DNA from: Streptomyces pyxinicus | GTDB lineage: Bacteria > Actinomycetota > Actinomycetes > Streptomycetales > Streptomycetaceae | Direction: 5' to 3' | NCBI RefSeq assembly: GCF_024753135.1 | Contig: NZ_JANUGP010000006.1 | Location: forward strand, 62,001 to 126,000 | DNA: 64,000 bases | In this document: piece after piece, positions 1 to 8,136 of the stretch | Numbering within the stretch: position 1 is the first letter of the stretch | Layout of the letters: the number at the start of each line of letters is the position of its first letter | Translations under genes and position numbers: made by a program | The notes under the pieces: model-generated | What the model was told of the DNA's origin: nothing | The model's input: only the letters and a program-made list of their open reading frames with translations | Databases searched by the model: none

Positions 1-84
1 GATTCGCCTAGAGGCCTAGGGCGCACGCTTGGAAAGCGTGTTGGGGGCAACCCCTCACGAGTTCGAATCTCGTATCCTCCGCCA
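1..84 (+). tRNA. tRNA-Ser(GGA), 5' end cut by window edge
   Basis: The anticodon arm reads CGCTT-GGA-AAGCG and there is a long variable arm (TTGGGGGCAACCCC), as in class II serine tRNAs. The T arm (GTTCGAATC) and 3' acceptor strand ATCCTCC-G-CCA are complete and the CCA is encoded. The 5' acceptor strand starts at GAT, so about four bases lie outside the window. It sits at the left border of the CRISPR-containing accessory block and could be the integration site of that block. Confidence 0.95.
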
Positions 85-103
85 GTGCCTCACCGGGCAC
101 GAT

Positions 104-141
104 GTCGAAGGGCCCCGCTGCTTGCAGTGGGGCCCTTCGAC
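104..141 (+). terminator. Hairpin terminator after tRNA-Ser
   Basis: A perfect 13-bp stem (GTCGAAGGGCCCC pairing with GGGGCCCTTCGAC) with a 12-nt loop begins 20 nt after the tRNA. There is no clear T run, as is common for Streptomyces terminators. Confidence 0.8.
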
Positions 142-1140
142 GTTGGCGGCTGCCGGGTTGCCATTGCAGCGATCTGACCGCGAAAGGCTCTCCGCGCCGA
201 GAAGACTGGCCTGGTTCTTCTCCCCCCGGGTTGCTCCGGCAAGGTGCCACGCATGGTGCCTCCGAGAAGACACGCAGGGTCGGGCGGGCCGAAGCCGACA
301 GAAGATGCGCGATCTGCCGCAGTGAGCTGATCACCCCGGGAACGGGAACGGACTGTGCCGATCCGCCCGCGCTCACTGAAGGACGCATGTCGTGCCCCGG
401 CCCAAGGGTGGCCCAGAGGACAGGGAACCTCGACGACGACTCCATGCACGGCCACACGATTCTGCTGCTGCGCAGTGATCAACAAGGCCACTTCGCGGTT
501 GAGCGATTCAGGAAGATCAAGGGGCGGGGCGGCACGCCTCTTGGGTCCGTCGCGCTGTGGACGAGAACACCGCCGACGGGCCGAGGCCCGTCCCCGACCG
601 GACTTCCCACTGCCTCGGGTGCCGGCACTGATCACTCGCGGCAACCCGCTGCAAAACGTGCGGGCGTTGCACGAGATCACCGAGCAAGTGGAGGACATGA
701 CCGATGAGTTCATCCGACGAGGAGCCCGGCAAGCTGTGGGTGATCCTGTACGAGCGAGCCTTCCGCTAGCTCGTCGGCGGCCAGACACTCCCGTCGGCGC
801 TCACCGAACTTCGCCGAGGTGCGGCGCCGCCGAATCGGCCAAGAGGTCAACACCGTGGGATTGGTCAAGGTGCATGACCTCGATCCGAACCCCCGCCCCT
901 TCGGCACGAGCACCGCTCGGACTGAGCGGAGGCTGATCCCCAAGTGGTCTTACTTCTGGCCTCGTTCGCCCTCGACTGTCAGGGTTCAGGAACTCAAGGC
1001 TGCGGCCAGAGCCGAGGGGCACGTACACGAGGACCAAGGGGACGGGGATAAGCAGTCACCCGCTTCGGGCGGGCAGGGCGATCTGAAAGGCGCTGGCCTC
1101 GTAGTTGAGAAAATGGGGAGTTGGGATGTGACAGAGGTGG
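142..1140. other. About 1 kb without an intact gene; decayed coding remnants
   Basis: No open frame here has convincing start, ribosome site and codon use throughout. Short plus-strand stretches look like relics. One is around 405-530 (residues such as HGHTILLLRSDQQGHFAVER). Another starts with an ATG near 697 and reads MSSSDEEPGKLWVILYERAF before an in-frame stop, followed in other frames by further plausible residues. I cannot assign a family. This resembles scar DNA between an integration site and the CRISPR leader. Confidence 0.4.
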
Positions 1141-1229
1141 GTGAAATGCCGCCTTTGTGCGATAGGTCGGAGTTTGGCAAAGTGGGTAAAATCAGGCACC
1201 AGGCGGTATGACATCGCAGGTCAGCTCCG
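1141..1229 (+). promoter_or_regulatory. CRISPR leader of array 1
   Basis: This AT-richer stretch directly precedes the first repeat. It shares blocks with the leader of the array at 18409: ATGCCG, GGAGTTTGGCAAAG, and AGGTCAGCTCC immediately before the first repeat. The shared promoter-proximal position and conservation mark it as the leader, so the array is read on the plus strand and new spacers should enter at about 1230. Confidence 0.8.
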
Positions 1230-4200
1230 GTGGTCCCCGCGCATGCAGGGGTGGTCCCGCGGAACTGTGGCTCCAGCCCGGCGAGGCCGAGTGGTCCCCG
1301 CGCATGCAGGGGTGGTCCCATCACGATCTGCGCCGCCGCGGTCGCCGTCGCGTGGTCCCCGCGCATGCGGGGGTGGTCCCGCGCGACCCATCGACCTGGC
1401 GCAGCTGCTCGCGTGGTCCCCGCGCATGCGGGGGTGGTCCCGGCAGTCCCGCAACCTGGGGGGCTTCATCGAGGTGGTCCCCGCGCATGCGGGGGTGGTC
1501 CCTCGCGGGCCTTCTTCCCCAGCCAACGCACGATGTGGTCCCCGCGCATGCGGGGGTGGTCCCGGCGTTGCGGCCATCGGGATCTCCTCCGCACCGTGGT
1601 CCCCGCGCATGCGGGGGTGGTCCCGGCGTTGCGGCCATCGGGATCTCCTCCGCACCGTGGTCCCCGCGCATGCGGGGGTGGTCCCTGCTCAAGGTGCTCC
1701 AGTCGCTGGCCGTGACCGTGGTCCCCGCGCATGCGGGGGTGGTCCCCCGCGCTTCGCCATCGTCATGGGCAGCTTCTGGTGGTCCCCGCGCATGCGGGGG
1801 TGGTCCCTCGGCGAAGGCCGGCCGGTCCAGCAGCGCGATGTGGTCCCCGCGCATGCGGGGGTGGTCCCCGCATGCCCTGGGGGGGGCGAATCCCCCTGTC
1901 GTGGTCCCCGCGCATGCGGGGGTGGTCCCGAGGACTTCGTGACGGCCGAGGCCTTGAGCCCGTGGTCCCCGCGCATGCGGGGGTGGTCCCTGGGACAAGT
2001 TCGGTCCGATAGTGGGTGATGGGTGGTCCCCGCGCATGCGGGGGTGGTCCCGGCCTGTGCGGGCGCTGCGGGCTCCCCTTGCCGTGGTCCCCGCGCATGC
2101 GGGGGTGGTCCCCGCTGCACGCCGACGAGGAGAACTCGTGGTCAGTGGTCCCCGCGCATGCGGGGGTGGTCCCGTGGCCTCGTTGCCGTGGAACGCTGCT
2201 GTGCAGTGGTCCCCGCGCATGCGGGGGTGGTCCTTCGGCGGACCGAGGAAGTACGCGGTCTCGCTGGTGGTCCCCGCGCATGCGGGGGTGGTCCGTGGGC
2301 GTAGATGCCTGTGGTGGTCGTGGAGTCGTGGTCCCCGCGCATGCGGGGGTGGTCCCGCCTGGTAGGCGTCGACGTCGGCCTGGCCCAGGTGGTCCCCGCG
2401 CATGCGGGGGTGGTCCCCCGGCCCTGCCGGATCCGAGGGTGAGCATCGAGTGGTCCCCGCGCATGCGGGGGTGGTCCCTGACGGAGGCCCTGGAGGCGCT
2501 GCGCGGGCTAGTGGTCCCCGCGCATGCGGGGGTGGTCCGCGTCGCCGAAGGCCCCCCGGTTCCTCGGGCAGGTGGTCCCCGCGCATGCGGGGGTGGTCCC
2601 TGATCATGATCCAGGCACTCATCTGTGCCCCGGTGGTCCCCGCGCATGCGGGGGTGGTCCCCAGTCGGCCATCGTCCCGGCCTCGGAGCCGATGTGGTCC
2701 CCGCGCATGCGGGGGTGGTCCCCCTCCCCCGTCTTCGCCCGGTCCGGGCCGGTGGGTGGTCCCCGCGCATGCGGGGGTGGTCCCTGCTGAAGGCGGGGGA
2801 GATCTGCTCGGGTGGCGTGGTCCCCGCGCATGCGGGGGTGGTCCCTTACGGCCACCGACCGACCCACACCGAGCAGAGTGGTCCCCGCGCATGCGGGGGT
2901 GGTCCCGGGTAGCGGTCGCCGCGGCGATCTCCGGTTCGGTGGTCCCCGCGCATGCGGGGGTGGTCCCCCCAGGAGGGTCGCGGTGCTGAGGTCGTAGTCG
3001 TGGTCCCCGCGCATGCGGGGGTGGTCCCCAGCCGACCAGGACCGGGCCGGCGGCCGGGGCGTGGTCCCCGCGCATGCGGGGGTGGTCCCCGCACCGCGAC
3101 ACCACCGCACCCGAAGGAGCAGTGGTCCCCGCGCATGCGGGGGTGGTCCCCGCAGGTCAGCCCGGCACCCCTAAAAATAGTGGTGGTCCCCGCGCATGCG
3201 GGGGTGGCCCACCACAGCCGGAAGTAGTGGCCGGGGAAATCAAGTGGTCCCCGCGCATGCGGGGGTGGTCCCCGTACGCGCCAGCCTCCTCAAGGCCCGC
3301 CGCGGTGGTCCCCGCGCATGCGGGGGTGGTCCCCGACCGCCCTGGCAGTCCATCTGCGGCGGGCAGTGGTCCCCGCGCATGCGGGGGTGGTCCCAGCCCC
3401 GTCGGGATCTGGGCGCACACCGTCCAGTGGTCCCCGCGCATGCGGGGGTGGTCCCCTGCCGGACTCCGACGCCCAGGGCGTCGGCGAGTGGTCCCCGCGC
3501 ATGCGGGGGTGGTCCCCGGGGGCCCGGCAGCACGCAAGCCAACTCGGAGTGGTCCCCGCGCATGCGGGGGTGGTCCCATCACTCCGGACCCGGATGAGAT
3601 CGTGCAGGCGTGGTCCCCGCGCATGCGGGGGTGGTCCCCAGCGGAGGGCGCTCTCCGCTGGGGATGGGACGTGGTCCCCGCGCATGCGGGGGTGGTCCCT
3701 TCCCCGACTACAGCGACCTCGGCTTCGTCATGTGGTCCCCGCGCATGCGGGGGTGGTCCCCTGAGCCACGCCGCGACGCACGTGCTCGTCTCGTGGTCCC
3801 CGCGCATGCGGGGGTGGTCCCAGCGGCTCTACCTGCAACAATCCTGGCGGTTCGTGGTCCCCGCGCATGCGGGGTGGTCCCCACGCCGCCGCCGTCTTCG
3901 CCACCGTGTTCATGTGGTCCCCGCGCATGCGGGGGTGGTCCCCACGACCGCGGGTCGTCCATGGCGGAGTTGCCGTGGTCCCCGCGCATGCGGGGGTGGT
4001 CCACTTCGCGTGGACCTTGGCGATGACGTACGGGTGGTGGTCCCCGCGCATGCGGGGGTGGTCCCCTTCAGGTCGTCGCCTTGGGTGATGCCCTCGTGTG
4101 GTCCCCGCGCATGCGGGGGTGGTCCCTGGCCGGCCTCATCGGCCTCCTTGCGGACGCCGTGGTCCCCGCGCATGCGGGGGTGGTCCCGTCCTTGAGGTAG

Positions 4201-4431
4201 GGGACCAGACCGACACCATGTGGTCCCCGCGCATGCGGGGGTGGTCCCGACGCCGCCGCGCAGCAGATGGAGGACCGGGCGTGGTCCCCGCGCATGCGGG
4301 GGTGGTCCCGCCCGCCGCGTGGCCCGCATGGTCCTGGAGCGGTGGTCCCCGCGCATGCGGGGGTGGTCCCCGCTCAGGCGCTGCACGCCCCCGTGCAGGA
4401 CGCTGGTCCCCGCGCATGCGGGGGCAGTGAG
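1230..4431 (+). CRISPR. CRISPR array 1, type I-E, 53 repeats / 52 spacers
   Basis: A 29-bp repeat starts GTGGTCCCCGCG and ends GGGGTGGTCCC, with hairpin stem CCCCGC/GCGGGG and loop GCAT. It recurs almost exactly every 61 bp from 1230 to 4403. Spacers are 32 nt, with 33-nt exceptions before 2756 and 4037. The first two repeats both carry A instead of G at repeat position 18 (1247 and 1308). The repeat at 3854 lacks one G. Several repeats vary only at the last bases (2206, 2267, 2511, 3975). The final repeat (4403-4431) starts with C and ends CAGTGAG, the usual decay at the leader-distal end. Spacers 1564-1595 and 1625-1656 are identical. Repeat sequence and length match known Streptomyces I-E arrays, and the cas genes follow at 8.1 kb. 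The long open frames through the array on both strands are artefacts of the 61-bp period. Confidence 0.98.
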
Positions 4432-4594
4432 CCTCCGCCAACCTGGAAATCCCAGTTCAGCAGGGCTGGTGTGACTGTGTTCCGGGGTGCTCGTGCTGGT
4501 CGTGGGCGGCGGTCTGCGTCGTAGATGGGCCGTCAGTTGACCTGCGCTGGCGAGGTTTGATGCTTCGCTGCCAGTTTGACCGCATGACGAAAGT
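4432..4594. other. Trailer region after array 1
   Basis: No gene or repeat is visible between the last degenerate repeat and the terminator hairpin of the reverse operon to the right. Confidence 0.5.
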
Positions 4595-4631
4595 GGGCTC
4601 TCTCCGCAGAGTGTTCCTGCGGAGAGGGCCC
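4595..4631 (-). terminator. Hairpin terminator of the 4647-5460 operon
   Basis: A 15-bp stem (GGGCTCTCTCCGCAG against CTGCGGAGAGGGCCC, one G-T pair) with a 7-nt loop lies 15 nt past the stop of the 58-residue gene. It could also stop transcripts leaving array 1. Confidence 0.8.
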
Positions 4632-4646
4632 GTCCGTGTTCCTACG

Positions 4647-4823
4647 TCAGTGGCGCTGCTCGCTGTTCTTCACCGGCCAGCGCAGTACGTCCCTGATATG
4701 CCACCACAGCTTGCGGGCCCGGGGAGCGTCAGTGGCGTAGCTGTTGCCGAGCCGGATGGTGTCCGCCGTGCGCCCCAGCGGCGTGCCTTCGGGTGAGTAC
4801 CGCGTGGGGGGTTGTTCGACCAT
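4647..4823 (-). CDS. 58-residue hypothetical protein
   Basis: This short frame runs from ATG to TGA with good Streptomyces codon use. A GGAG ribosome site sits just upstream of the ATG, and the start lies 16 nt after the stop of the secreted protein gene, so the two are probably co-transcribed. The protein starts MVEQPPTRYSPEGTPLG, is rich in charged residues and has a basic, Trp-containing C-terminal half (RARKLWWHIRDVLRW). There is no signal peptide or membrane segment. I do not recognise a family. It could be a cytoplasmic partner of the secreted protein. A hairpin terminator follows. Confidence 0.6.
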   Translation of the reverse strand: MVEQPPTRYSPEGTPLGRTADTIRLGNSYATDAPRARKLWWHIRDVLRWPVKNSEQRH

Positions 4824-4839
4824 GCGCCTCTCCTATCTC

Positions 4840-5460
4840 CTACGGATTCGGAGACCTGGTCCCGCATCCCTTGCGCAGTTCGTTGTCGGAGCGGGTCTTC
4901 GGGCCCCAGCCGATCCCGCTGGCGTAGCCCTGCATCACAGGGTAGTAGGTGTAGGTGCCGCCCCCGTCGTTGCAGTCCGTCGACCACCCGTAGTCGATGA
5001 AGCTACTGGAGGTCAGCCCCGTGCCGTGCCAGTCGTTGTAGCCGCGCGGCCCGCTCCACGAACTGCGCCACATCTGCGTCTGCAACTTCTGCGAGCCGTA
5101 CGACCCGCTGCATGCCTGTGAGGTCTCCCACTGGAAATACGCGCTGGCGCCGGCGCCGTGGAAGGAGACGTCGGAAATGTACACCGAACAGCGCGCCGCC
5201 GCCGGAGCGGCGGGCGCGGCGGGCCTGGCCTCGCCGGCCTTGTAGGTGAAGGAGTACAGCTTGCCGTCCGTCGCCTTGCCCCACTCTCCGATCGTGGTCC
5301 CGGTCACCACACGGTGTCCGTCCACCACCACATGCCCGGCCGAAGGGCTCGAGTCGCCCGAGGTGGCTGGCGTCACCGCCGAGGCAGAGGTACCGAAGCC
5401 CAGAACAGTGGCGGCCGCCACACCAATCGCCATGACGGACAGGAGTCTTGCTGTGCGCAT
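4840..5460 (-). CDS. Secreted protein, 206 aa, four cysteines
   Basis: The chosen ATG (5460) has a GGGAGCACC-type ribosome site and opens a signal peptide: MRTARLL, a hydrophobic core of about 15 residues, then TSASA as a likely signal-peptidase site near residue 28. The mature part is rich in Ser, Gly, Tyr and Trp and holds four cysteines (contexts ARCSVY, QACSGS, TDCNDG, KGCGTR), which suggests two disulfides and an extracellular fold. An upstream in-frame extension exists but lacks a ribosome site and would spoil the signal peptide. I do not recognise the family. First gene of a two-gene operon placed between array 1 and the IS remnants. Confidence 0.75.
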   Translation of the reverse strand: MRTARLLSVMAIGVAAATVLGFGTSASAVTPATSGDSSPSAGHVVVDGHRVVTGTTIGEWGKATDGKLYSFTYKAGEARPAAPAAPAAARCSVYISDVSFHGAGASAYFQWETSQACSGSYGSQKLQTQMWRSSWSGPRGYNDWHGTGLTSSSFIDYGWSTDCNDGGGTYTYYPVMQGYASGIGWGPKTRSDNELRKGCGTRSPNP

Positions 5461-5756
5461 AGGTGCTCCCTCGCATTGCGATGCCGGTCGGTCCAACCGG
5501 CAATAAGGGAACGCTAGTTCGGTAAGAGTGGAGGGGGCTGCGCCTGCTGTGGGCTTGGCCGGATGACGACGGCCCCACCTGCACCGAACGTCACGCAATG
5601 GCGGGAAGGGGCGGCTCTGTCCCGGCACACACCATGTCCACCAGTGGTCAAACGAGGACAATGGATCAACGCTCACCGCCACTGGCCGTCAGCATCCGGT
5701 CGACCAGTTCTCGCTCGCTGCGGTCAGGTGGCCTTCTACGATCCGGTGTAGATCCC
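5461..5756. other. Intergenic region with the promoter of the reverse operon
   Basis: No gene seen. It must hold the promoter of the secreted-protein operon. A short inverted repeat (CCGGTTGGACCGACCGG on the minus strand) lies close to the start codon. Confidence 0.4.
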
Positions 5757-6198
5757 ATGTTGCTGGAACGGATCACCGCGCGGCGTGCGGAACTGGACGA
5801 ACTCGAAGAACCGCTGGCCAAGCAGCTGGCGGAGGTCCGGGCTGAGTGCGACGAACTCGCTGTCGCTGAGAAGGGTCCTGGAGCGGATGAGCGAGCAGCT
5901 CGCCGAGGAGCGGGTCGCGTCCGCACCGACCCCGGCAGGTGGGTGACCGGAGGGTGATGACGATTATGCATCGCGCGCCGAACGTGGAGGAGACCATGCT
6001 TCCGCCGGACTACCACCGCATTCTCTCCGTCGTACGGCAGGCCGCCGGTCCGGTCATGGCCCGTCAGGTCGGCGAGGTGCTGGGGATGGACGTCAGCGTG
6101 AGGAGCAAGCTGGAGCCGCCGCGCGGAAACCGGTCCGACTGGTCAACCGCGGCTGGCTGCGGAAACAGTCCGACGGCCCGTTCACCACCCGGCTGTGA
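5757..6198 (+). pseudogene. Frameshifted hypothetical gene (coiled-coil plus winged-helix-like)
   Basis: The frame opens MLLERITARRAELDEL, a charged helical segment, and shifts near 5868. A second frame then carries HRAPNVEETMLPPDYHRILS and VRQAAGPVMARQVGEVLGMD, which looks like a small DNA-binding domain. A further shift near 6115-6130 is needed to reach the C terminus (LVRLVNRGWLRK-like, stop at 6196). I recall intact relatives of about 145 residues in Streptomyces, often near mobile elements, but the function is unknown to me. At least two frameshifts make it a pseudogene. Confidence 0.6.
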
Positions 6199-6258
6199 CC
6201 ACGAAGCCATTGCCCACGGACGACGCTGGGTGGGCGTAACCGGGGTGTCCCCAGGTAG

Positions 6259-6957
6259 CGGATCCTGCCGCCCGGGAGGATCGCGGTGATCGTCCTGGCC
6301 GTGCTGCGCCACGATCAGCGCCTGGCCGACATGGCCGTCGGCAACAACGTCTCCGAGTCCACCGTCCGTCACCGGCGCGACGAGGCGATCGCCCTGCTCG
6401 CCGCGCAGGCACCACGCCTGGACCGCGCGCTGAAGAAGATCGCCGGTCAGGGTGGGGAGGTCGTCCTGATTGACGGCACCCTCGTCCATACCCAGCGCCG
6501 CACCGGGAAAGCCGACCGCAAGAACTGCTCCGGCAAGCAACGCCTCACGGCCTGCGCTTCCTCGCCCTCACCGACGAGAGGGGCCGCCTGGTGTGGATCT
6601 CCGCCGCCCGGCCCCGCCGCACACACGACAACACTGCCGCCCGCCACGATCACATCCTGTTCCATCTGCGCGCCGCCGGCCTCGGCGCCCTCGCGGAACT
6701 CGGCTTTCGCGGCCTGGACAACGACGTACTCGACCCCATGATCGTCACCGACGTCCACGCCGGCCACACCCACAAGCTCACCCCCCGGCGAAAAGGAAGC
6801 CAACCGTGCCCTCCCCGTCGGACGAGCACCGGTCGAGCACGGCTTCGCTCACCTCAAGAACTGGCGGATCCTCACCAAGCTCCGCACCAACACCGTCCAC
6901 GCGACCCGCCTCCTGCGCGCCCTGCTCGTCCTGACGAACCTCGAAATCAACCGCTGA
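6259..6957 (+). pseudogene. IS5-like transposase remnant (DDE_Tnp_4 type)
   Basis: Residues typical of IS5-family transposases appear in three frames. First comes a helix-turn-helix part (RLADMAVGNNVSESTVRHRR) and first catalytic region VVLIDGTLVH. After a shift near 6545 comes LRFLALTDERGRLVW and GFRGLDND with the second Asp. After another shift at a C run near 6781-6786 comes EHGFAHLKNWRILTKL with the catalytic Glu and a natural C terminus LTNLEINR-stop. An in-frame stop also lies upstream of 6259. It cannot make an active enzyme. The insertion probably separated array 3 from its original leader or from array 1. Confidence 0.85.
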
Positions 6958-7080
6958 CGGACGATCTACGGCACAGACTGTCGCCCACGACCAGCACCAG
7001 CACCCCGGAACACAGTCACACCATCCCGTCTGAACTGGGATTTTCAGGTCGGTGGAGGCTCCATGGCCCGCATCAGCGTG

Positions 7081-7600
7081 GTGGTCCCCGCGCATGCGGG
7101 GTGGTCCCGTCGAGCGACAGGGAGACGATCGTGGCTGTCGGTGGCCCCCGCGCATGCGAGGGTGGTCCCTCCGCCGGCACCCGGTCAGGACGTCGTTGTT
7201 CGCGGTCCCCGCGCATGCGAGGGTGGTCCCCGGTTGGGCACCGCGGTGAGCCTCGCGGACCAGTGATCCCCACGCACGCGGGAGTGGTCCCGCCACCAGG
7301 CCGCCGACGGCGAGCGCCCTCGGGTGGTCCCCACGCACACGAGGATGGTCCTCAGGCCCCTGATGGGGGCGAGGGCCACGTAGTGTGGTCCCCGCGCGTG
7401 CGGAGGTGGTCCGGGGCGCGAACTGGGATACCTCGTCGGCTCCTGTGGTCCCCGCGCATGCGGGGGTGGTCCCTGAGGGCCCCGAGTGCGCAAGAGCGCA
7501 AGAACGCACCGTTGTTCCCCGCGTACGCGGGGGTAGCACGGGAGGGGATGTCTTCTCCCGTGGTGGGGGTCGCTGATCCCCCGTACACGCGGGGGTACCT
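7081..7600 (+). CRISPR. CRISPR array 3, degenerate, 9 repeats
   Basis: Nine repeats related to array 1 start at 7081, 7141, 7202, 7263, 7324, 7385, 7445, 7511 and 7572, with spacings of 60 or 61 bp except one of 66. Only the copy at 7445 matches the consensus. The first lacks one G. Others have changes in the hairpin stem (for instance ACGCACGCGGGA at 7263 and ACGCACACGAGG at 7324), and the last two have lost the flanking TGGT/GGTCCC blocks. No leader is visible upstream, where the IS remnant ends about 120 bp away. It is probably an old, leaderless array no longer acquiring spacers. Confidence 0.9.
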
Positions 7601-7754
7601 GCAGGTCCGACCCTGCATGGTTGAAATTCAGCCCCCAGACACCAGCAGAAAGAGACACGCCGACAAGCAGGCTCAAGTGAGGTCCCCGCGTAGCGAGCTG
7701 GCAGATTCATCAAGTCGCCCCGATGGATGCCGTGATGGCGCTACAGTAACTCCA

Positions 7755-7780
7755 CCGCGCCTCGATCCGTCGAGGCGCGG
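7755..7780. terminator. Strong hairpin between array 3 and the cas region
   Basis: A perfect 11-bp stem (CCGCGCCTCGA/TCGAGGCGCGG) with a 4-nt loop. No T run. It could end transcripts from array 3. Confidence 0.6.
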
Positions 7781-7802
7781 CAGCAACTCTCGAACACAGA
7801 AA

Positions 7803-7854
7803 GGGACTTGGGGCGGTACGTCGCGCCACGGCGTACCCCACTGCACCAAGTCCC
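7803..7854 (+). promoter_or_regulatory. Extended stem-loop upstream of the microprotein and cas operon
   Basis: GGGACTTG at 7803 pairs with CAAGTCCC ending at 7854, and inside it GGTACG pairs with CGTACC. It lies 50 nt before the start of the 47-residue ORF. It may be a terminator for upstream transcription or an attenuator/5'-UTR element of the cas transcript; the sequence does not decide which. Confidence 0.45.
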
Positions 7855-7903
7855 TCTCCCGTTGCCCCATCCATGCAGACAGCAGCAACAAGAAGGATTG
7901 TAA

Positions 7904-8047
7904 ATGCGCGCCTTAACCTCACCCCACTACGGCGACCCCCACTGGCTGGTCATCTGCGCGATGATCTCCGGGTCACCGGATCGTCCCGTCGTCTGGGCTC
8001 TCCTGCTCGTTGTCGGGACCGCCCTCTCGCTCTGGCTCAGACACTGA
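7904..8047 (+). CDS. 47-residue membrane microprotein upstream of cas3-cse1
   Basis: ATG at 7904 is preceded by AGAAGGA at a good ribosome-site distance and runs to TGA at 8047. The protein starts MRALTSPHYGDPHWLVICAM and its C-terminal half is one strong hydrophobic segment (about residues 28-44, VVWALLLVVGTALSLW) ending in RH. This predicts a single-pass or tail-anchored membrane peptide. It lies 89 nt upstream of cas3-cse1 on the same strand, after a structured region, so it may be the first gene of the cas transcript. I do not recognise it as a known cas gene. It may be an unrelated small Streptomyces membrane protein. Confidence 0.55.
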   Translation: MRALTSPHYGDPHWLVICAMISGSPDRPVVWALLLVVGTALSLWLRH

Positions 8048-8136
8048 TCGGTGCCGGGGCGGCCGCCGGTTGTCGGTGGCTGCCCCGGGGTTCGTGTGTC
8101 CAGCCAGCCAAAGGCGCGAACTCGGAGGGCAGCAGC

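Noticed and set aside
142..1100. Missing 3' part of the lanC-like gene at the left border of the island
   Set aside because: Both strands were read for LanC zinc-site motifs (WCYG, CHG); none were seen.
1321..3105. Long open frames on both strands through array 1, rich in repeated RMRGW/PPHARGP motifs
   Set aside because: They arise from translating the 61-bp CRISPR period (a repeat-spacer unit is not a multiple of three, so all frames stay open). No ribosome sites; not proteins.
7040..7080. Possible leader remnant of array 3 (CAGGTCGGTGGAGGCTCC resembles AGGTCAGCTCC)
   Set aside because: The match is short, interrupted and not abutting the first repeat; it may equally be the end of the IS remnant.
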